A stretch of DNA of 64,000 bases from Pachysolen tannophilus NRRL Y-2460 (lineage: Eukaryota > Ascomycota > Pichiomycetes > Alaninales > Pachysolenaceae), in NCBI GenBank assembly GCA_001661245.1, contig KV454017.1, positions 387,965 through 451,964 of the forward strand, given 5' to 3'. How positions within the stretch are numbered: the first letter of the stretch is position 1; the number at the start of each line of letters is the position of its first letter. Below the pieces are notes generated by a model. That model was not told where the DNA came from. It made no database searches and saw only the letters and a list, made by a program, of their open reading frames with translations. Positions 10,201 to 19,655 of the stretch are shown here, piece by piece. Made by a program: the position numbers and the translations under genes.

Positions 10201-12670
10201 GATGTTCTTCTCCATCATCCACGAGCATTTCTGTTTCCTGGTATTTTTCTTCTGGCAACAGATCTTTACCTTCAATCGATTCCATATTCGGGCTATCCGA
10301 AAAACTTAGAAATTCTGTACCGGTAATTCCTTCACTCTCATCATCACTACTGGACTCGGAATCAGCCATTGATCCTTCAGTGATAGCATCATTAGTTGGA
10401 CCTGCATATTCAAGATTATGTTCTTGGTCAAAGTTGTCGTTAGAATCCTCGATCACCATACTATCTTGAGCTAGTGACACCTTCTGATCATTATCATCTT
10501 GTTCCTTGTTAACATTTCTGTCCGAAAATTCAATATCGGACTCATAACCCGATTTCCGTCCTTCGAAAGGTGTTGAGTTGCCATCTGTAACTACATTTTG
10601 ATCTGATTGAGGGGCAGATTTGATCTTTTTCTGATCGAGTTCCAGGTTTTCACTAACATCTTTTTGTAACATTGGAATTGGGAATATCGTATTTTCAAGA
10701 ATATCAGTGCTGACTAAACCTTCTATCTTCTTATTATCTCTAGTATCAATGTCATGCTTCTCTAATGAGTGTTCTAAAATATCCAACAATTCTGGATTCA
10801 ATACGCTTGTATTTTGTCCAACTTCTTGTGATTCTTCTTCTGAACTTGATATTGGTGATGGCGAACGGGTCAGAGGATGCAGAATCTCAGAGGTATTATT
10901 ATTAGCGTGCAGTTCCAGGTGTACCTTATCAACCAAGTCATTCTCATCATGTCTTCCATCGTCATCCGATGGCGACAAATTCATTTCATCCTCAGCTCCA
11001 CTTTCAACAGTGACTCTATCCAAATGTGGTTCGTAATTATTATGTTGATTGATCAGTAGGGAAGCATTGTTAACAGCAGTCTGGATTGAAAGGGCATCGC
11101 TACCCATATTCTCCACATTTGAAAAATCGAGTTGTGAAGAAGAGGTTTCTAGGTTTTGTGGTTCAAGATTTTCCTCGTCAGTATCCTGATCAATGGATTC
11201 TTCTGATTCACTTTTTACATCATCTGACTCTTCTTCGATCACCTCTATTTCTTGATCAGTTTCCACTGGGTTTTCCAGATTATCGTAATCTTCATTTTCA
11301 CTGAACTCTTGCACATCAGATTGTATATTCTCGTCGTTTTCAGAATTATTATCGTCAGAATATTTACTACTGTAATTATAATTCATAGAGTTGATTAAAC
11401 TTGGCTTTTTGGAAGTAGACGTAGACAGTTGCAATTGGTTGGTTCCCTGATAATAATAATCATCGTACCTTATCCTTTGATATGAGGGTTGATTTTCTGA
11501 GCCACTGGCAATATCATCCACTTCTTCCTCTTCAACTGATTCATCAGATACAGAGTAATCATCATTCAGATTATTGAATACTTCTATATTAGCAAAGGAT
11601 TTATTACATTCATCATTTTCATCATCAATATCAATATCTGATTGAGGCTCAATGTGTTCCTGAGAATAATAATCGTCATTTTCCTCTATTTTTTCTTCAT
11701 TGTCTTCCTTATACTGATCGCTTTCGGATTCAGATTCATCATCAATCTCTATTACTTCTATGCTGCTTCCCTCGGATTTTGCATCTTCTTCTGACGCCTC
11801 ATCAAAATGATCTTGAGACATATTTTCTTCTTCTTCTTCTTCTTCTTCTTCTGCCTCTTCTTCCTCTACTTCCTCTACTTCCTCTACTTCTTCTATTTCT
11901 TCTACTTCTTCCGGCTCTTCTGGTTCTTCATACACCTGTTCTTTCTCCTGCTTAATTGGAGCAAAATGTTTTTCCTCGGGTACTTTTGATTTATTGTATT
12001 CATTTTTCATATTTTCATCTGTTTTAATTTCGGGTACTTTTGTGGTAGAGACATTTTTTAAATTAAAGTTTTCTTCATCATTCAGGTCATTTAAAAACTG
12101 GCCCAACTTCTTAAACTCTTCATCTTTTATTTCATTTTGAACTTTCAATAATCTTTCTTCTTCTGCTAAATCTTCATAAAATTTCTTTTCCTCCATTGCA
12201 TTCTCCTTTAATGTTTGTTCTGCTTTTGATTTTAACGTTTCCATCCACAACAACAAATCATCTTTAGGCTCCTTTTCATGTTTTGTCAATTCTGATTCCT
12301 CTTCTGATAAAGGGAAAGCTCGACTTTTAATTTTGGCTCTCATATCATTTTTAATCTTAAGTTTGCTTAAAGTCAATCTTTTCGATGATGATTGTATAAT
12401 TTTTCTATAGTACAGCGAATTAGCAAACGGTATCGAGAAACTAGTCGGCAAAGGATCAGATAAATTCTCATTCTTTGAATCTCCGTTTCCAAATAAATCA
12501 GTTAATTTATCAAAAGCTGAACCACCATTAACATTCCCATTTTTCACACCTGTATTGTTAAAACTTTTCTTATCTTTTGAATCATTATGTTTAACTCTAG
12601 TTTTTAAAAACAAACTTTGCATCGAATCATCTCCATTACCTCTATAACTCCTATTATCATTGGACGACAT
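7268..12670 (-). CDS. Very large acidic disordered nuclear protein with AT-hook (unrecognised; Esc1-like candidate)
   Basis: A single 1,800-codon ORF starting at ATG 12670. I do not recognise a catalytic domain. The N-terminus (1-210) is mixed and helical (ERLLKVQNEIKDEEFKKLGQ); a Glu-only tract (VEEVEEVEEEEAEEEEEEEE) follows near residues 255-285; most of 290-1500 is rich in D, E, S and N. Basic patches (KRKAEIEP, KPVAKRSKRNRKKK) look like nuclear localisation signals. Near the end lie an E/Q/K repeat (about 1715-1755), an AT-hook RRRGRPKK (1759-1766) and a basic tail. Short hydrophobic islands recur: FDKLTDLFG, FSSFFFKDS, KSFMERFFN, SKFKNLLFG. The composition recalls yeast Esc1, a nuclear-periphery anchor for silent chromatin, but that is an inference from layout, not a sequence match. 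Confidence 0.85.
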   Translation of the reverse strand: MSSNDNRSYRGNGDDSMQSLFLKTRVKHNDSKDKKSFNNTGVKNGNVNGGSAFDKLTDLFGNGDSKNENLSDPLPTSFSIPFANSLYYRKIIQSSSKRLTLSKLKIKNDMRAKIKSRAFPLSEEESELTKHEKEPKDDLLLWMETLKSKAEQTLKENAMEEKKFYEDLAEEERLLKVQNEIKDEEFKKLGQFLNDLNDEENFNLKNVSTTKVPEIKTDENMKNEYNKSKVPEEKHFAPIKQEKEQVYEEPEEPEEVEEIEEVEEVEEVEEEEAEEEEEEEEENMSQDHFDEASEEDAKSEGSSIEVIEIDDESESESDQYKEDNEEKIEENDDYYSQEHIEPQSDIDIDDENDECNKSFANIEVFNNLNDDYSVSDESVEEEEVDDIASGSENQPSYQRIRYDDYYYQGTNQLQLSTSTSKKPSLINSMNYNYSSKYSDDNNSENDENIQSDVQEFSENEDYDNLENPVETDQEIEVIEEESDDVKSESEESIDQDTDEENLEPQNLETSSSQLDFSNVENMGSDALSIQTAVNNASLLINQHNNYEPHLDRVTVESGAEDEMNLSPSDDDGRHDENDLVDKVHLELHANNNTSEILHPLTRSPSPISSSEEESQEVGQNTSVLNPELLDILEHSLEKHDIDTRDNKKIEGLVSTDILENTIFPIPMLQKDVSENLELDQKKIKSAPQSDQNVVTDGNSTPFEGRKSGYESDIEFSDRNVNKEQDDNDQKVSLAQDSMVIEDSNDNFDQEHNLEYAGPTNDAITEGSMADSESSSDDESEGITGTEFLSFSDSPNMESIEGKDLLPEEKYQETEMLVDDGEEHQTNSLNSQVESEDQIDNEEFHTGSEFPDNLSPDNETRDELELPAELLEENVLPHHTNDDTYTGSGEFFDKIISEVDHKEHQQPEVILSEKGESSLISKIAADELANTNEYDGMQSDDREMEKDTKPNASPKEPENSNQKLSADVSYSESLNNTVGNESYHNEINTLLIDPELFGISGTPNVAEYKKMELTDNQKKISEQNLNTGDKSEGHKEEQKKRNFDEDIDNMDTDNVILLGEKNRETNTEIETQNLLVTELSEADKSKSLEVIESSEITEPMEGMQNVEQENNPLVFSNELLVELTGEEVKRIHLDEEVILPTTIETSPAPISHSAGETENIQDKSEKEQNEESNIEEEKTEPKKSSFFSFQSFSSFFFKDSVNRNFDTTPAASDLRENVEFASEKLENKEKSELESSEFPKSEVEEIFVSTENKMTEFLEEVATELQHELDLDTEDNNNALHDSDVDLSAHEETENRGLKRKAEIEPDLILNEVQPRKFKKLKSFMERFFNYSKPPTSHIEDSSVKDDSARVFEKNIHSSGEPVDAEEMSNDSQNKEPELNSDRASNMKMGQEEELESPTFEREFTVSEETSHPQQLHDSTNVIKLDATGVDITGEEMQKEEGERAVLEPEDKKSEEIKLSGPEVTSNSNQLPTKKTVKSPTMEASPELTSSPLSKFKNLLFGIPKSEDLKEPLTEDIRSDRLEGDVEELKTDPIESDPPGVIIHDTESNNGNDIPDAKEKEIKIKPVAKRSKRNRKKKSEDQKKVISAFEAIHRPRTRKATNSSLLLPSNSDEITSSTPISTRILPKVSGSSKNSSLLGAQTIKQHHITMRTRSGKLIGANTASELQQLIEQEKLELKLIGEVAKGEIKANSSVSDVASEYDEEEKKFKFRLSTIPEEKEEQKQEEQEKQEKQEEQEERDEKEEQVKQEKQEEQEELKPRRRGRPKKNTSNSKVSKPETAKSVNSNSKKKRTRRGSNRKSR

Positions 12671-12970
12671 GGCCCAAGTTTGATATATTAAACCCCAAAT
12701 TGCAAATTATAAAAAAATCTTAAATCAATCATTTATATAAAATATATAGAAAGAAGCTCATCTTTCCAACATCAAATTTGTTTTGTTTTCTTACGTTTTT
12801 GCACGGTGATTTTTTTTTTTTTATAAACCTTTTTCGTTTAGCTTTTTGTACTGAAACCAAATATAAGAACTAATTTACTGTTGAAAATAATGTTTGTTTT
12901 ATACGAATTGAATATCTATATATATATCTATATATGTTGTGTGTTTGTATGTGTTTGAAACTATATAGTA
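12671..12970. promoter_or_regulatory. Promoter of the 1,800-residue protein gene / URA4 3' flank
   Basis: About 300 bp between two same-strand genes. It has a T11 tract near 12811 and AT dinucleotide runs near 12915-12935. No specific factor site is convincing. Confidence 0.35.
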
Positions 12971-14101
12971 TCAGTTTTGGGACCATTCTACTTTCCAGTT
13001 TAAAGTTTCCCCAGGTTTAAAAGGTGCTACTACGATATCACCTTGTTCATTTTTTAAGAGCTCTGGGATTTTGAATTCTTCTTTTATTAAAGATACTGTA
13101 TCTTTGCAGACTATATCTTCATCTTTTAATTGATAAAAATTCAATCCAAAAGTGCTAACAAAATCTTTTAATTTATCCAACTTGTTATGTTTTTCGAAAA
13201 CTTGTGCAAGATAACCTAAAGCATATAACTGAGTATAAACACCAGCACAAACACCAATATGTTTTGATTTATTGCATAATTCATGAGGTGCTGAATCTGA
13301 TCCAAAAAAGAAATAAGGTTTCCCTGATACAGCGGCTTTAATTAATGCTTTTTTATCGCTTGGTAATTTAGCAACTGGTTTACAATAATTTATAGGATCA
13401 CCAGCCCAATTATCAATAGTTAAACTTAAATGATGAGCAGTAATTGAAGCAGCTACAATCACTGGATCTGATGATGATTTTCTTTCTTGTTGATTAATTT
13501 TATCAACAGCTTCTATTGCCTCTTTTGTAGTACAATGTTCCAATACAATTTTTAAATTTGGAAAATCTGAATGTAATTTAATTAAAGCAGGTAAAAATTT
13601 TGGTTCTGCATTTAATACATGAATTTCTTCTCTTTCATCATCATCATCATCTTCTTCAATATCTGAATGAATTGAAGGTTTTTCACCATGTAAATTCAAT
13701 ACTAAACCATATTCTTGCATAACTTTAAAAATTGGATAAAATCCAGTAAAATCATTTGGATCAACACCAGCTTGAGAATTAGTAGTTACACCTGCTGGAT
13801 AACATTTAATACCTTTAATTAATTTCAATTTAGCAGCTTCTTCTACTAATTCTGGAGTAAGATCTTTACATAAGTATAAAGTCATCAAAAATGTTGTTTC
13901 TGGTGAAATCTTTGATAATTCAGTATGATATTTTTTAACACTTTCAATGGTAGTAATTGGAGGAGTCAAGTTTGGCATAACGTATGCAACAGAAATACCA
14001 CCTTGTCTAACTGTTGGAGTTATTAACTCCATCATTTTGCCCTGACGCAAGTGGACATGTAAATCAGCTGTTATTCCAAGAGCAATCTTCTTAATAACCA
14101 T
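12971..14101 (-). CDS. URA4: Dihydroorotase
   Basis: It catalyses the third step of de novo pyrimidine synthesis, carbamoyl-aspartate to dihydroorotate, in the cytosol. The 376-residue protein shows the type II dihydroorotase layout: metal-binding HVH at H15/H17 (ADLHVHLRQGKMM), the lysine that is carboxylated in the family at K99 (IKGIKCYPAGVTTNS), metal-binding histidines H138 (LNLHGE) and H189 (LEHCTT), and the catalytic aspartate D269 (FFGSDSAPHE). All key residues are present. A lineage-specific acidic insertion DIEEDDDDDEREE follows the H138 strand at residues 147-159. URA4 lies close to CRN1-SEN1 in S. cerevisiae too, so this is old synteny. Confidence 0.97.
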   Translation of the reverse strand: MVIKKIALGITADLHVHLRQGKMMELITPTVRQGGISVAYVMPNLTPPITTIESVKKYHTELSKISPETTFLMTLYLCKDLTPELVEEAAKLKLIKGIKCYPAGVTTNSQAGVDPNDFTGFYPIFKVMQEYGLVLNLHGEKPSIHSDIEEDDDDDEREEIHVLNAEPKFLPALIKLHSDFPNLKIVLEHCTTKEAIEAVDKINQQERKSSSDPVIVAASITAHHLSLTIDNWAGDPINYCKPVAKLPSDKKALIKAAVSGKPYFFFGSDSAPHELCNKSKHIGVCAGVYTQLYALGYLAQVFEKHNKLDKLKDFVSTFGLNFYQLKDEDIVCKDTVSLIKEEFKIPELLKNEQGDIVVAPFKPGETLNWKVEWSQN

Positions 14102-14278
14102 CTTTCCTTTTTTTGCTTTCTTTTGCTTACTGATAGTTACTACTATTATGGATTTTTATTATTATTATTATTATGATAGTATATATGAAATAATCTATAA
14201 AAGCAAAGAAAAAAAATAAAAATTTTTTTATTTTTTCATTTTTTTTTTTTTAAAAATGATTCATTTTAAACCAAAATT

Positions 14279-15271
14279 CTAAGTTGAAGTTTTATCAAGT
14301 TGCAACCAAAATGGATGCCTTTGAGCTTCATCTAAGCTTATTGAATTTACAAAAACTTGATTATTTTCATTTAAATCCAAATAATATAAAGTATTAATTT
14401 TCATTTCTTTACAATAATTTAAAACTTTCCCATAATTTAAAGCAACTTGTCTTATACCATGAGAATCATCACTAAGACAAAATTTTGCATTAAGTTCTAA
14501 AGCAACTTTAACTATATCTCTTTGTGGATAAGGTGTATCCCAACCTTTCCTTATAGCTGCTGAATTTAATTCTATTAATCCACCATAAGAAACAATAAAT
14601 TTAATATTTTTAATAATTATTTCCCAGACATCTGGCCAATTTTTTTCAATAAAATTAGGATCCAATTGTTTTGAATTTGAATTTGAATTTGAATTTGAAT
14701 CTATATCCAAATCATCATTTATAAGCATAAGCCTTATTAAATCAAAATGACCAATTACTTCAGGTTTAAGTTTTACTAATAATTGATATTGTAATTCAAA
14801 ATAAGTTTTAAATAATTCTCTTGTAGAACCATTACAACTTTCTCTTGCTTTAACCCAATTTCTCCTATCAAAATCAATTGGAATTTCATTAACATGATGA
14901 ATAGAACCAATTATAAGATCTACAGCATGATTTGATTTAAATTCCAAGATTTTATCCAAATATAACGGTGTAAGACCACCTTCAGTTTCAATACCAACCA
15001 AAATTTTTGTATTAATATTCTTATCATGATTTACTCTCAGTTTTATATCTAAAGCATGTTTATAATAATCATTAAATTTTTTTATCAATGAACAACAATT
15101 ATAATTTTTATCTAATTCTTCAGGGTATAAATGATTTAAATCATACCTTGGCATATGCTCTGTTAAACAAAAAATTTGAAATTTTAAAGAAATTGCATGA
15201 TTAACAATATCTTCTAAAGAATCACTAGCATGAGCAATATAATCACCACTATGCGAATGATGACTATGCAT
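14279..15271 (-). CDS. HIS2: Histidinol-phosphate phosphatase (PHP family)
   Basis: It dephosphorylates histidinol phosphate to histidinol, the penultimate stage of histidine synthesis. The 330-residue protein begins MHSHHSHSGDY, the H-x-H metal motif of PHP-domain phosphatases, followed by CLTEHMPRYD (about residue 35), VGIETEGG (about 92), GSIHHVNEIPIDFDR (about 122), IGHFDLIRL (about 174), LIELNSAAIRKGW (about 238) and LSDDSHG (about 272), all family landmarks that together hold the trinuclear metal site. A (SN)n stretch near residues 193-200 comes from a hexanucleotide repeat at about 14674-14701. It sits 177 bp upstream of URA4 on the same strand and diverges from CRM1. Confidence 0.95.
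   Translation of the reverse strand: MHSHHSHSGDYIAHASDSLEDIVNHAISLKFQIFCLTEHMPRYDLNHLYPEELDKNYNCCSLIKKFNDYYKHALDIKLRVNHDKNINTKILVGIETEGGLTPLYLDKILEFKSNHAVDLIIGSIHHVNEIPIDFDRRNWVKARESCNGSTRELFKTYFELQYQLLVKLKPEVIGHFDLIRLMLINDDLDIDSNSNSNSNSKQLDPNFIEKNWPDVWEIIIKNIKFIVSYGGLIELNSAAIRKGWDTPYPQRDIVKVALELNAKFCLSDDSHGIRQVALNYGKVLNYCKEMKINTLYYLDLNENNQVFVNSISLDEAQRHPFWLQLDKTST
14674..14701. repeat. In-frame hexanucleotide repeat in HIS2
   Basis: A GAATTT-type hexamer is repeated about four times and encodes alternating Ser-Asn in a loop of HIS2. The unit is a multiple of three, so length changes would keep the frame. Confidence 0.75.
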
Positions 15272-15992
15272 TATCTTTCAATCAACAAAAATTCACAAAT
15301 ACTAATAATACTACCAATACTACCAATACCAATAATACCAATAATATCAATACTAGTAATAGAGATGCGATGGCCCGTTTACGCTTAACTCCTTAACGCT
15401 TATAAATAAATACATGAGCAAAAAAAGTAAAAAATTCATACTGGTCGTGCACTTTAAATTCAAAGTTCCACTTTAGGCATCTCCGAAAAAAATTTTTTTT
15501 TTTCTTCTTTTTTCTCTTTGGAAAATAGTGAATGAATGAGTGAATGAGTGAATGAGTGAATGAATTAATGTGTGTGTGTGTTTACTTTAACTTTACTTTA
15601 CTTTTACTACCTTTTTTTAACAAAAAAAAAAAAAAAACAAAAAGAAAAAAAAAATAAAAAATAAATAGCGCTTAATTCATAATAATAAATAATAACTAGT
15701 TTATAATTTCAAATATCATTTAAATAAATTAAAATTTTTAAGTAATTGGTATTGATTTTTATTTGATTTATTTTTATCTATAAGAGTTACAAATCAATTC
15801 ATCTTTTTTTTTCTTTTTTTTTTTTTTTTTTTCTTGTTTCAAAATTACTTTTTGACCAAATCAAATTAAGTGCTAATAAGAAAAAATTAAAAATTGAAAA
15901 TTAACAATAAAAACAACATTGGTTAATAAAAAGAAATAAAGACATAAAGAGTGAGTAAGTGAATAAGTGAGAAATTTGATAATTCAAAAAGA
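15272..15992. promoter_or_regulatory. HIS2-CRM1 divergent promoter
   Basis: This 0.7-kb spacer serves both genes. It contains TGAATGAG repeats at 15529-15565 running into (TG)5, long A and T homopolymers (15620-15650, 15803-15835) that would disfavour nucleosomes, and many poly(dA:dT) blocks near CRM1. No TGACTC Gcn4 core was found here despite HIS2 being an amino-acid biosynthetic gene. Confidence 0.5.
15529..15565. repeat. TGAATGAG short tandem repeat
   Basis: Alternating TGAA and TGAG tetramers form about four octamer units within the HIS2-CRM1 spacer, followed directly by a TG dinucleotide run. Confidence 0.7.
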
Positions 15993-18900
15993 ATGGAGGA
16001 AATATTAAAATTTGATCAAGAATTGGATATTAGTCTTTTGGATCAAGTTGTTTCGACTTTTTATAAAGGTACTGGTGAACAACAGAGACAAGCTCAAGTT
16101 GTGCTAACGAAATTCCAAGAAGCACCGGAATCATGGACTAAAGCAGATCAGATATTACAATTTTCACAAGATCCACAAGCCAAATTCATTGCATTATCAA
16201 TTTTAGATAAATTGATTCAAACAAGGTGGAAAGTTTTACCTCAAGAACAAAAATTAGGTATAAGAAATTTTTTAGTAAATATGGTTATATCAATGTGTGA
16301 AAATGATCAACAATTTGTACAACAAAGATCTTTAATTAATAAATGTAATTTAACATTGGTTCAAATTATTAAACAAGATTGGCCTGAAAATTGGCCAAAT
16401 TTTATTCCTGAAATTGTTCAATCAAGTCGTGCTGGTTTTAATATTTGTGAAAATAATATGGTTATATTAAAACTTTTATCTGAAGAAGTTTTTGATTTTA
16501 GTGCTGAACAAATGACTCAAGCAAAGGCTAAATCTTTAAAAACAAGATTATGTGAAGAATTTGCTGAAATTTTTAAATTATGTTATGAAGTCTTGGATAA
16601 AGCAACAAAACCTTCATTAATTGTTTCTACATTAAATTCATTATTAAGATATTTACATTGGATTCCATTAGGTTATATTTTTGAAACAGATTTATTAAAT
16701 TTATTATCAACAAAATTTTTAATTAATCCAGATTATAGATCAATAACTTTAAAATGTCTTACTGAAATTTCTTCATTAATAGCAGATCAATATGATGAAA
16801 AATTTTTAAATATGTTTAAAATAACAATGGAAAATATTGCTACTATAATACCTGAAAATTCAAATTTAAAAAATATGTATGAAGTTGCAAATTCTTCTGA
16901 TCAATCTTTTTTACAAGATTTAGCAATGTTTTTAGTTACATTTTTATCAAATCATTTATTATCTTTGGAAAATAATCAAAATTTAAAAAATTTATCAATA
17001 ATTAGTCATGAATATCTTATTTCATTATCTAAAATTCAAGAAAGAGAATTATTTAAAATATGTCTTGATTATTGGTTAAAATTAGTTAGTGGATTATTTA
17101 GTGAAATTCAAAAATTACCAAATCAAGAATTATCACCATTAATGCAATTAAATTATTCTAATACTTTAACAAGTGCTGGTGGTGCTCCAAATCCTGAAAT
17201 TTTAGCAAAATTTCCATTAAGAAAACATATTTATTCAACAATCTTATCAAATTTAAGAGTTGTAATGATTGAAAATATGGTTAGACCAGAAGAAGTATTA
17301 ATTGTTGAAAATGATGAAGGTGAAATTGTTAGAGAATTTGTTAAAGAAAGTGATACAATTCAATTATATAAATCAATGAGAGAAGTTTTGGTTTATTTGA
17401 CTCATTTAGACGTTATTGATACTGAAAATATTATGAGTGATAAATTAGCAAAACAAATAGATGGTAGTGAATGGTCATGGCATAATATTAATACTCTTTG
17501 TTGGGCTATTGGTTCGATATCAGGTACAATGAATGAAGAAATGGAAAAAAGGTTTTTAGTAACCGTTATAAAAGACTTGTTAGCATTAACAGAAATGAAA
17601 AGAGGTAAGGATAATAAAGCTGTTGTCGCATCAAATATCATGTATATTGTGGGTCAATATCCAAGATTTTTAAAAGCTCATTGGAAATTTTTAAAGACTG
17701 TTGTAAACAAATTATTTGAATTCATGCATGAAACTCATGAAGGTGTTCAAGATATGGCATGTGATACTTTTATTAAAATCACTCAAAAATGTAAGAGACA
17801 TTTTGTAGTATTACAACAAAACGAAAGAGAACCATTTGTCGATGAAATAATAAGAAATATTCAAACTATAACAGAAGATTTACTGCCTCAACAAGTCCAC
17901 ACATTTTATGAAGCATGCGGTTGTATAGTTGGTGCACAACCATCAAAACAAACTAGGGATAGACTTTTAAGTGATTTGATGGCATTACCAAATATGGCTT
18001 GGACTGCAATAGTTCAACAAGCAGGAAGTGATCCTCAATTATTATTGAACCCAGATACCGTTAAAATCATTGCAAATATAATCAAGACAAACGTTGCAGT
18101 TTGTACATCTTTAGGGCCTGGATTTTATCCTCAATTGGGTTTAATTTACGTTGATATGTTATCCCTTTATAAGGCAGTCAGTGGTATGATATCTGATGCT
18201 GTAGCTTCAGATGGTGTCATAGCGACAAAGACACCAAAAGTTAGAGGTTTGAGAACAATTAAGAAAGAAGTATTAAAATTGGTAGAAAGTTATGTTTCAA
18301 AAGCTGATAACTTGGATGAAATAGTAAGAGATTTAGTTCAACCATTATTGGTTGCAGTTTTGGAAGATTATAAGACAAATGTTCCAGATGCTAGAGATGC
18401 AGAGGTCTTGAATTGTATGAGTGCATTGGTCGATAAAGTTGGTCCATTAATTCCTAATGAAGTTGTTAAGATTTTAGAAAATGTATTTGAATGTACATTG
18501 AATATGATCAATAAAGATTTTACCGAATATCCAGAACACAGAACTGAATTTTATAAGTTGTTAAGAGAAATTGATTTAAAAAGTTTTACTTCATTATTAC
18601 AACTTCCAGGACCAATATTTAAATTATTCATTGATAGTATCTTATGGGCTTTTAAACATAATAATAGGACCGTGGAGAATACAGGTTTAACCTTGTGTCT
18701 TGAACTTTTGAAAAATGTTGAAAGCTTGGGTAATACATCTTTTACCGTGGCGTTCTATCAAACTTTCTATTTCCCAATTTTAAGTGATACTTTTTATGTC
18801 TTGACAGATTCTGACCACAAATCTGGTTTTAGATTACAAGCTCAGTTGTTATCCAAATTAATAGAATTGGTGGAAAATGACGTTATCAAGGAACCATTAT

Positions 18901-19232
18901 ATCAAGAGGGAGTTGCTCCAAGCGGCACATCCAACTCTGTCTATTTAAAACAATACTTGAGTAATATGTTGATGAGTGCTTTCAACCATTTGAAAACAGA
19001 GCAAGTAACAAATTTCATAAAAGCATTGATTGCACAATATAAGGACCAAACTAAATTTAAAGGTATCCTAAGAGATTTCTTGGTTCAAATCAAGCAAGTT
19101 GGTGGAGACGCTACCGATTATTTGTTTGCAGAGGACATAGAAAGCGAATTATTAGAAAGGCAGAGACTTGAAAGAGAGAAGGCTAGCAAAGTTGGTGGTA
19201 TGTTAAAACCTTCAGAGATGGATGATGACTGA
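15993..19232 (+). CDS. CRM1: Exportin-1 (Crm1), nuclear export receptor
   Basis: Crm1 is the karyopherin that, with Ran-GTP, carries leucine-rich NES cargo out of the nucleus. The 1,079-residue protein covers the whole family length (about 1,071-1,084). The N-terminal importin-beta domain (about residues 30-100), the invariant [13 protein letters not shown] near residue 130, the central [43 protein letters not shown] region (about 500-560), and the C-terminal [14 protein letters not shown] and acidic tail are all intact. Residue 533, where leptomycin B attacks a cysteine in human Crm1 (C528), is threonine as in S. cerevisiae. There is one CTG codon (17883-17885), at a position that is Gln in human and yeast (DLQPQQVH). 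Codon use drifts from very AT-rich in the 5' half to more mixed in the 3' half. Confidence 0.99.
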   Translation: MEEILKFDQELDISLLDQVVSTFYKGTGEQQRQAQVVLTKFQEAPESWTKADQILQFSQDPQAKFIALSILDKLIQTRWKVLPQEQKLGIRNFLVNMVISMCENDQQFVQQRSLINKCNLTLVQIIKQDWPENWPNFIPEIVQSSRAGFNICENNMVILKLLSEEVFDFSAEQMTQAKAKSLKTRLCEEFAEIFKLCYEVLDKATKPSLIVSTLNSLLRYLHWIPLGYIFETDLLNLLSTKFLINPDYRSITLKCLTEISSLIADQYDEKFLNMFKITMENIATIIPENSNLKNMYEVANSSDQSFLQDLAMFLVTFLSNHLLSLENNQNLKNLSIISHEYLISLSKIQERELFKICLDYWLKLVSGLFSEIQKLPNQELSPLMQLNYSNTLTSAGGAPNPEILAKFPLRKHIYSTILSNLRVVMIENMVRPEEVLIVENDEGEIVREFVKESDTIQLYKSMREVLVYLTHLDVIDTENIMSDKLAKQIDGSEWSWHNINTLCWAIGSISGTMNEEMEKRFLVTVIKDLLALTEMKRGKDNKAVVASNIMYIVGQYPRFLKAHWKFLKTVVNKLFEFMHETHEGVQDMACDTFIKITQKCKRHFVVLQQNEREPFVDEIIRNIQTITEDLLPQQVHTFYEACGCIVGAQPSKQTRDRLLSDLMALPNMAWTAIVQQAGSDPQLLLNPDTVKIIANIIKTNVAVCTSLGPGFYPQLGLIYVDMLSLYKAVSGMISDAVASDGVIATKTPKVRGLRTIKKEVLKLVESYVSKADNLDEIVRDLVQPLLVAVLEDYKTNVPDARDAEVLNCMSALVDKVGPLIPNEVVKILENVFECTLNMINKDFTEYPEHRTEFYKLLREIDLKSFTSLLQLPGPIFKLFIDSILWAFKHNNRTVENTGLTLCLELLKNVESLGNTSFTVAFYQTFYFPILSDTFYVLTDSDHKSGFRLQAQLLSKLIELVENDVIKEPLYQEGVAPSGTSNSVYLKQYLSNMLMSAFNHLKTEQVTNFIKALIAQYKDQTKFKGILRDFLVQIKQVGGDATDYLFAEDIESELLERQRLEREKASKVGGMLKPSEMDDD

Positions 19233-19655
19233 TTTTCCCTTTTTAACTTTTCAACTTTTCAACTTTTTTTTTTTTTTTTTTCCTTTACTATTATATATAT
19301 AATTTTTTTTTTTGTTTAGAGTTTTTTCCATATTTCTCTTTTACCCCTTTCTTTTTGTTTACTCCTAAGGTCATCTTCGTATAGTATTATTTGTAATTGA
19401 GATTTTTTTTTCTTTTTGCCTTTTTCATTTTATATAGTTGTAAGTTTTAATAAGTTTTTTTCACCTGTTTAAATGATATTTTGGTAGTGTGTATTTTTTG
19501 TTTTCAGTTCAGGTATTAATCTCTATCTAAACACAGCATTTTTATCTAGATACCACTCAGTTTGTTAGTTATTTTTAAAAGAAAACATCTATCAGGTGTA
19601 GTTTAATTTAGTTGATATAATTTTAGATATAATTGGAAAGGAAGAGATTTTAAAT
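19233..19655. other. Intergenic spacer CRM1 to WD40 gene
   Basis: T-rich 3' flank of CRM1 with T18 at about 19264, followed by the WD40 gene's upstream region. No specific sites are recognised. Confidence 0.35.

Noticed and set aside
7412-11989. Several plus-strand ORFs of 60-156 codons
   Set aside because: They are antisense shadows of the acidic, Ser-rich minus-strand gene (Glu/Asp/Ser codons read as Phe/Leu/Ser).
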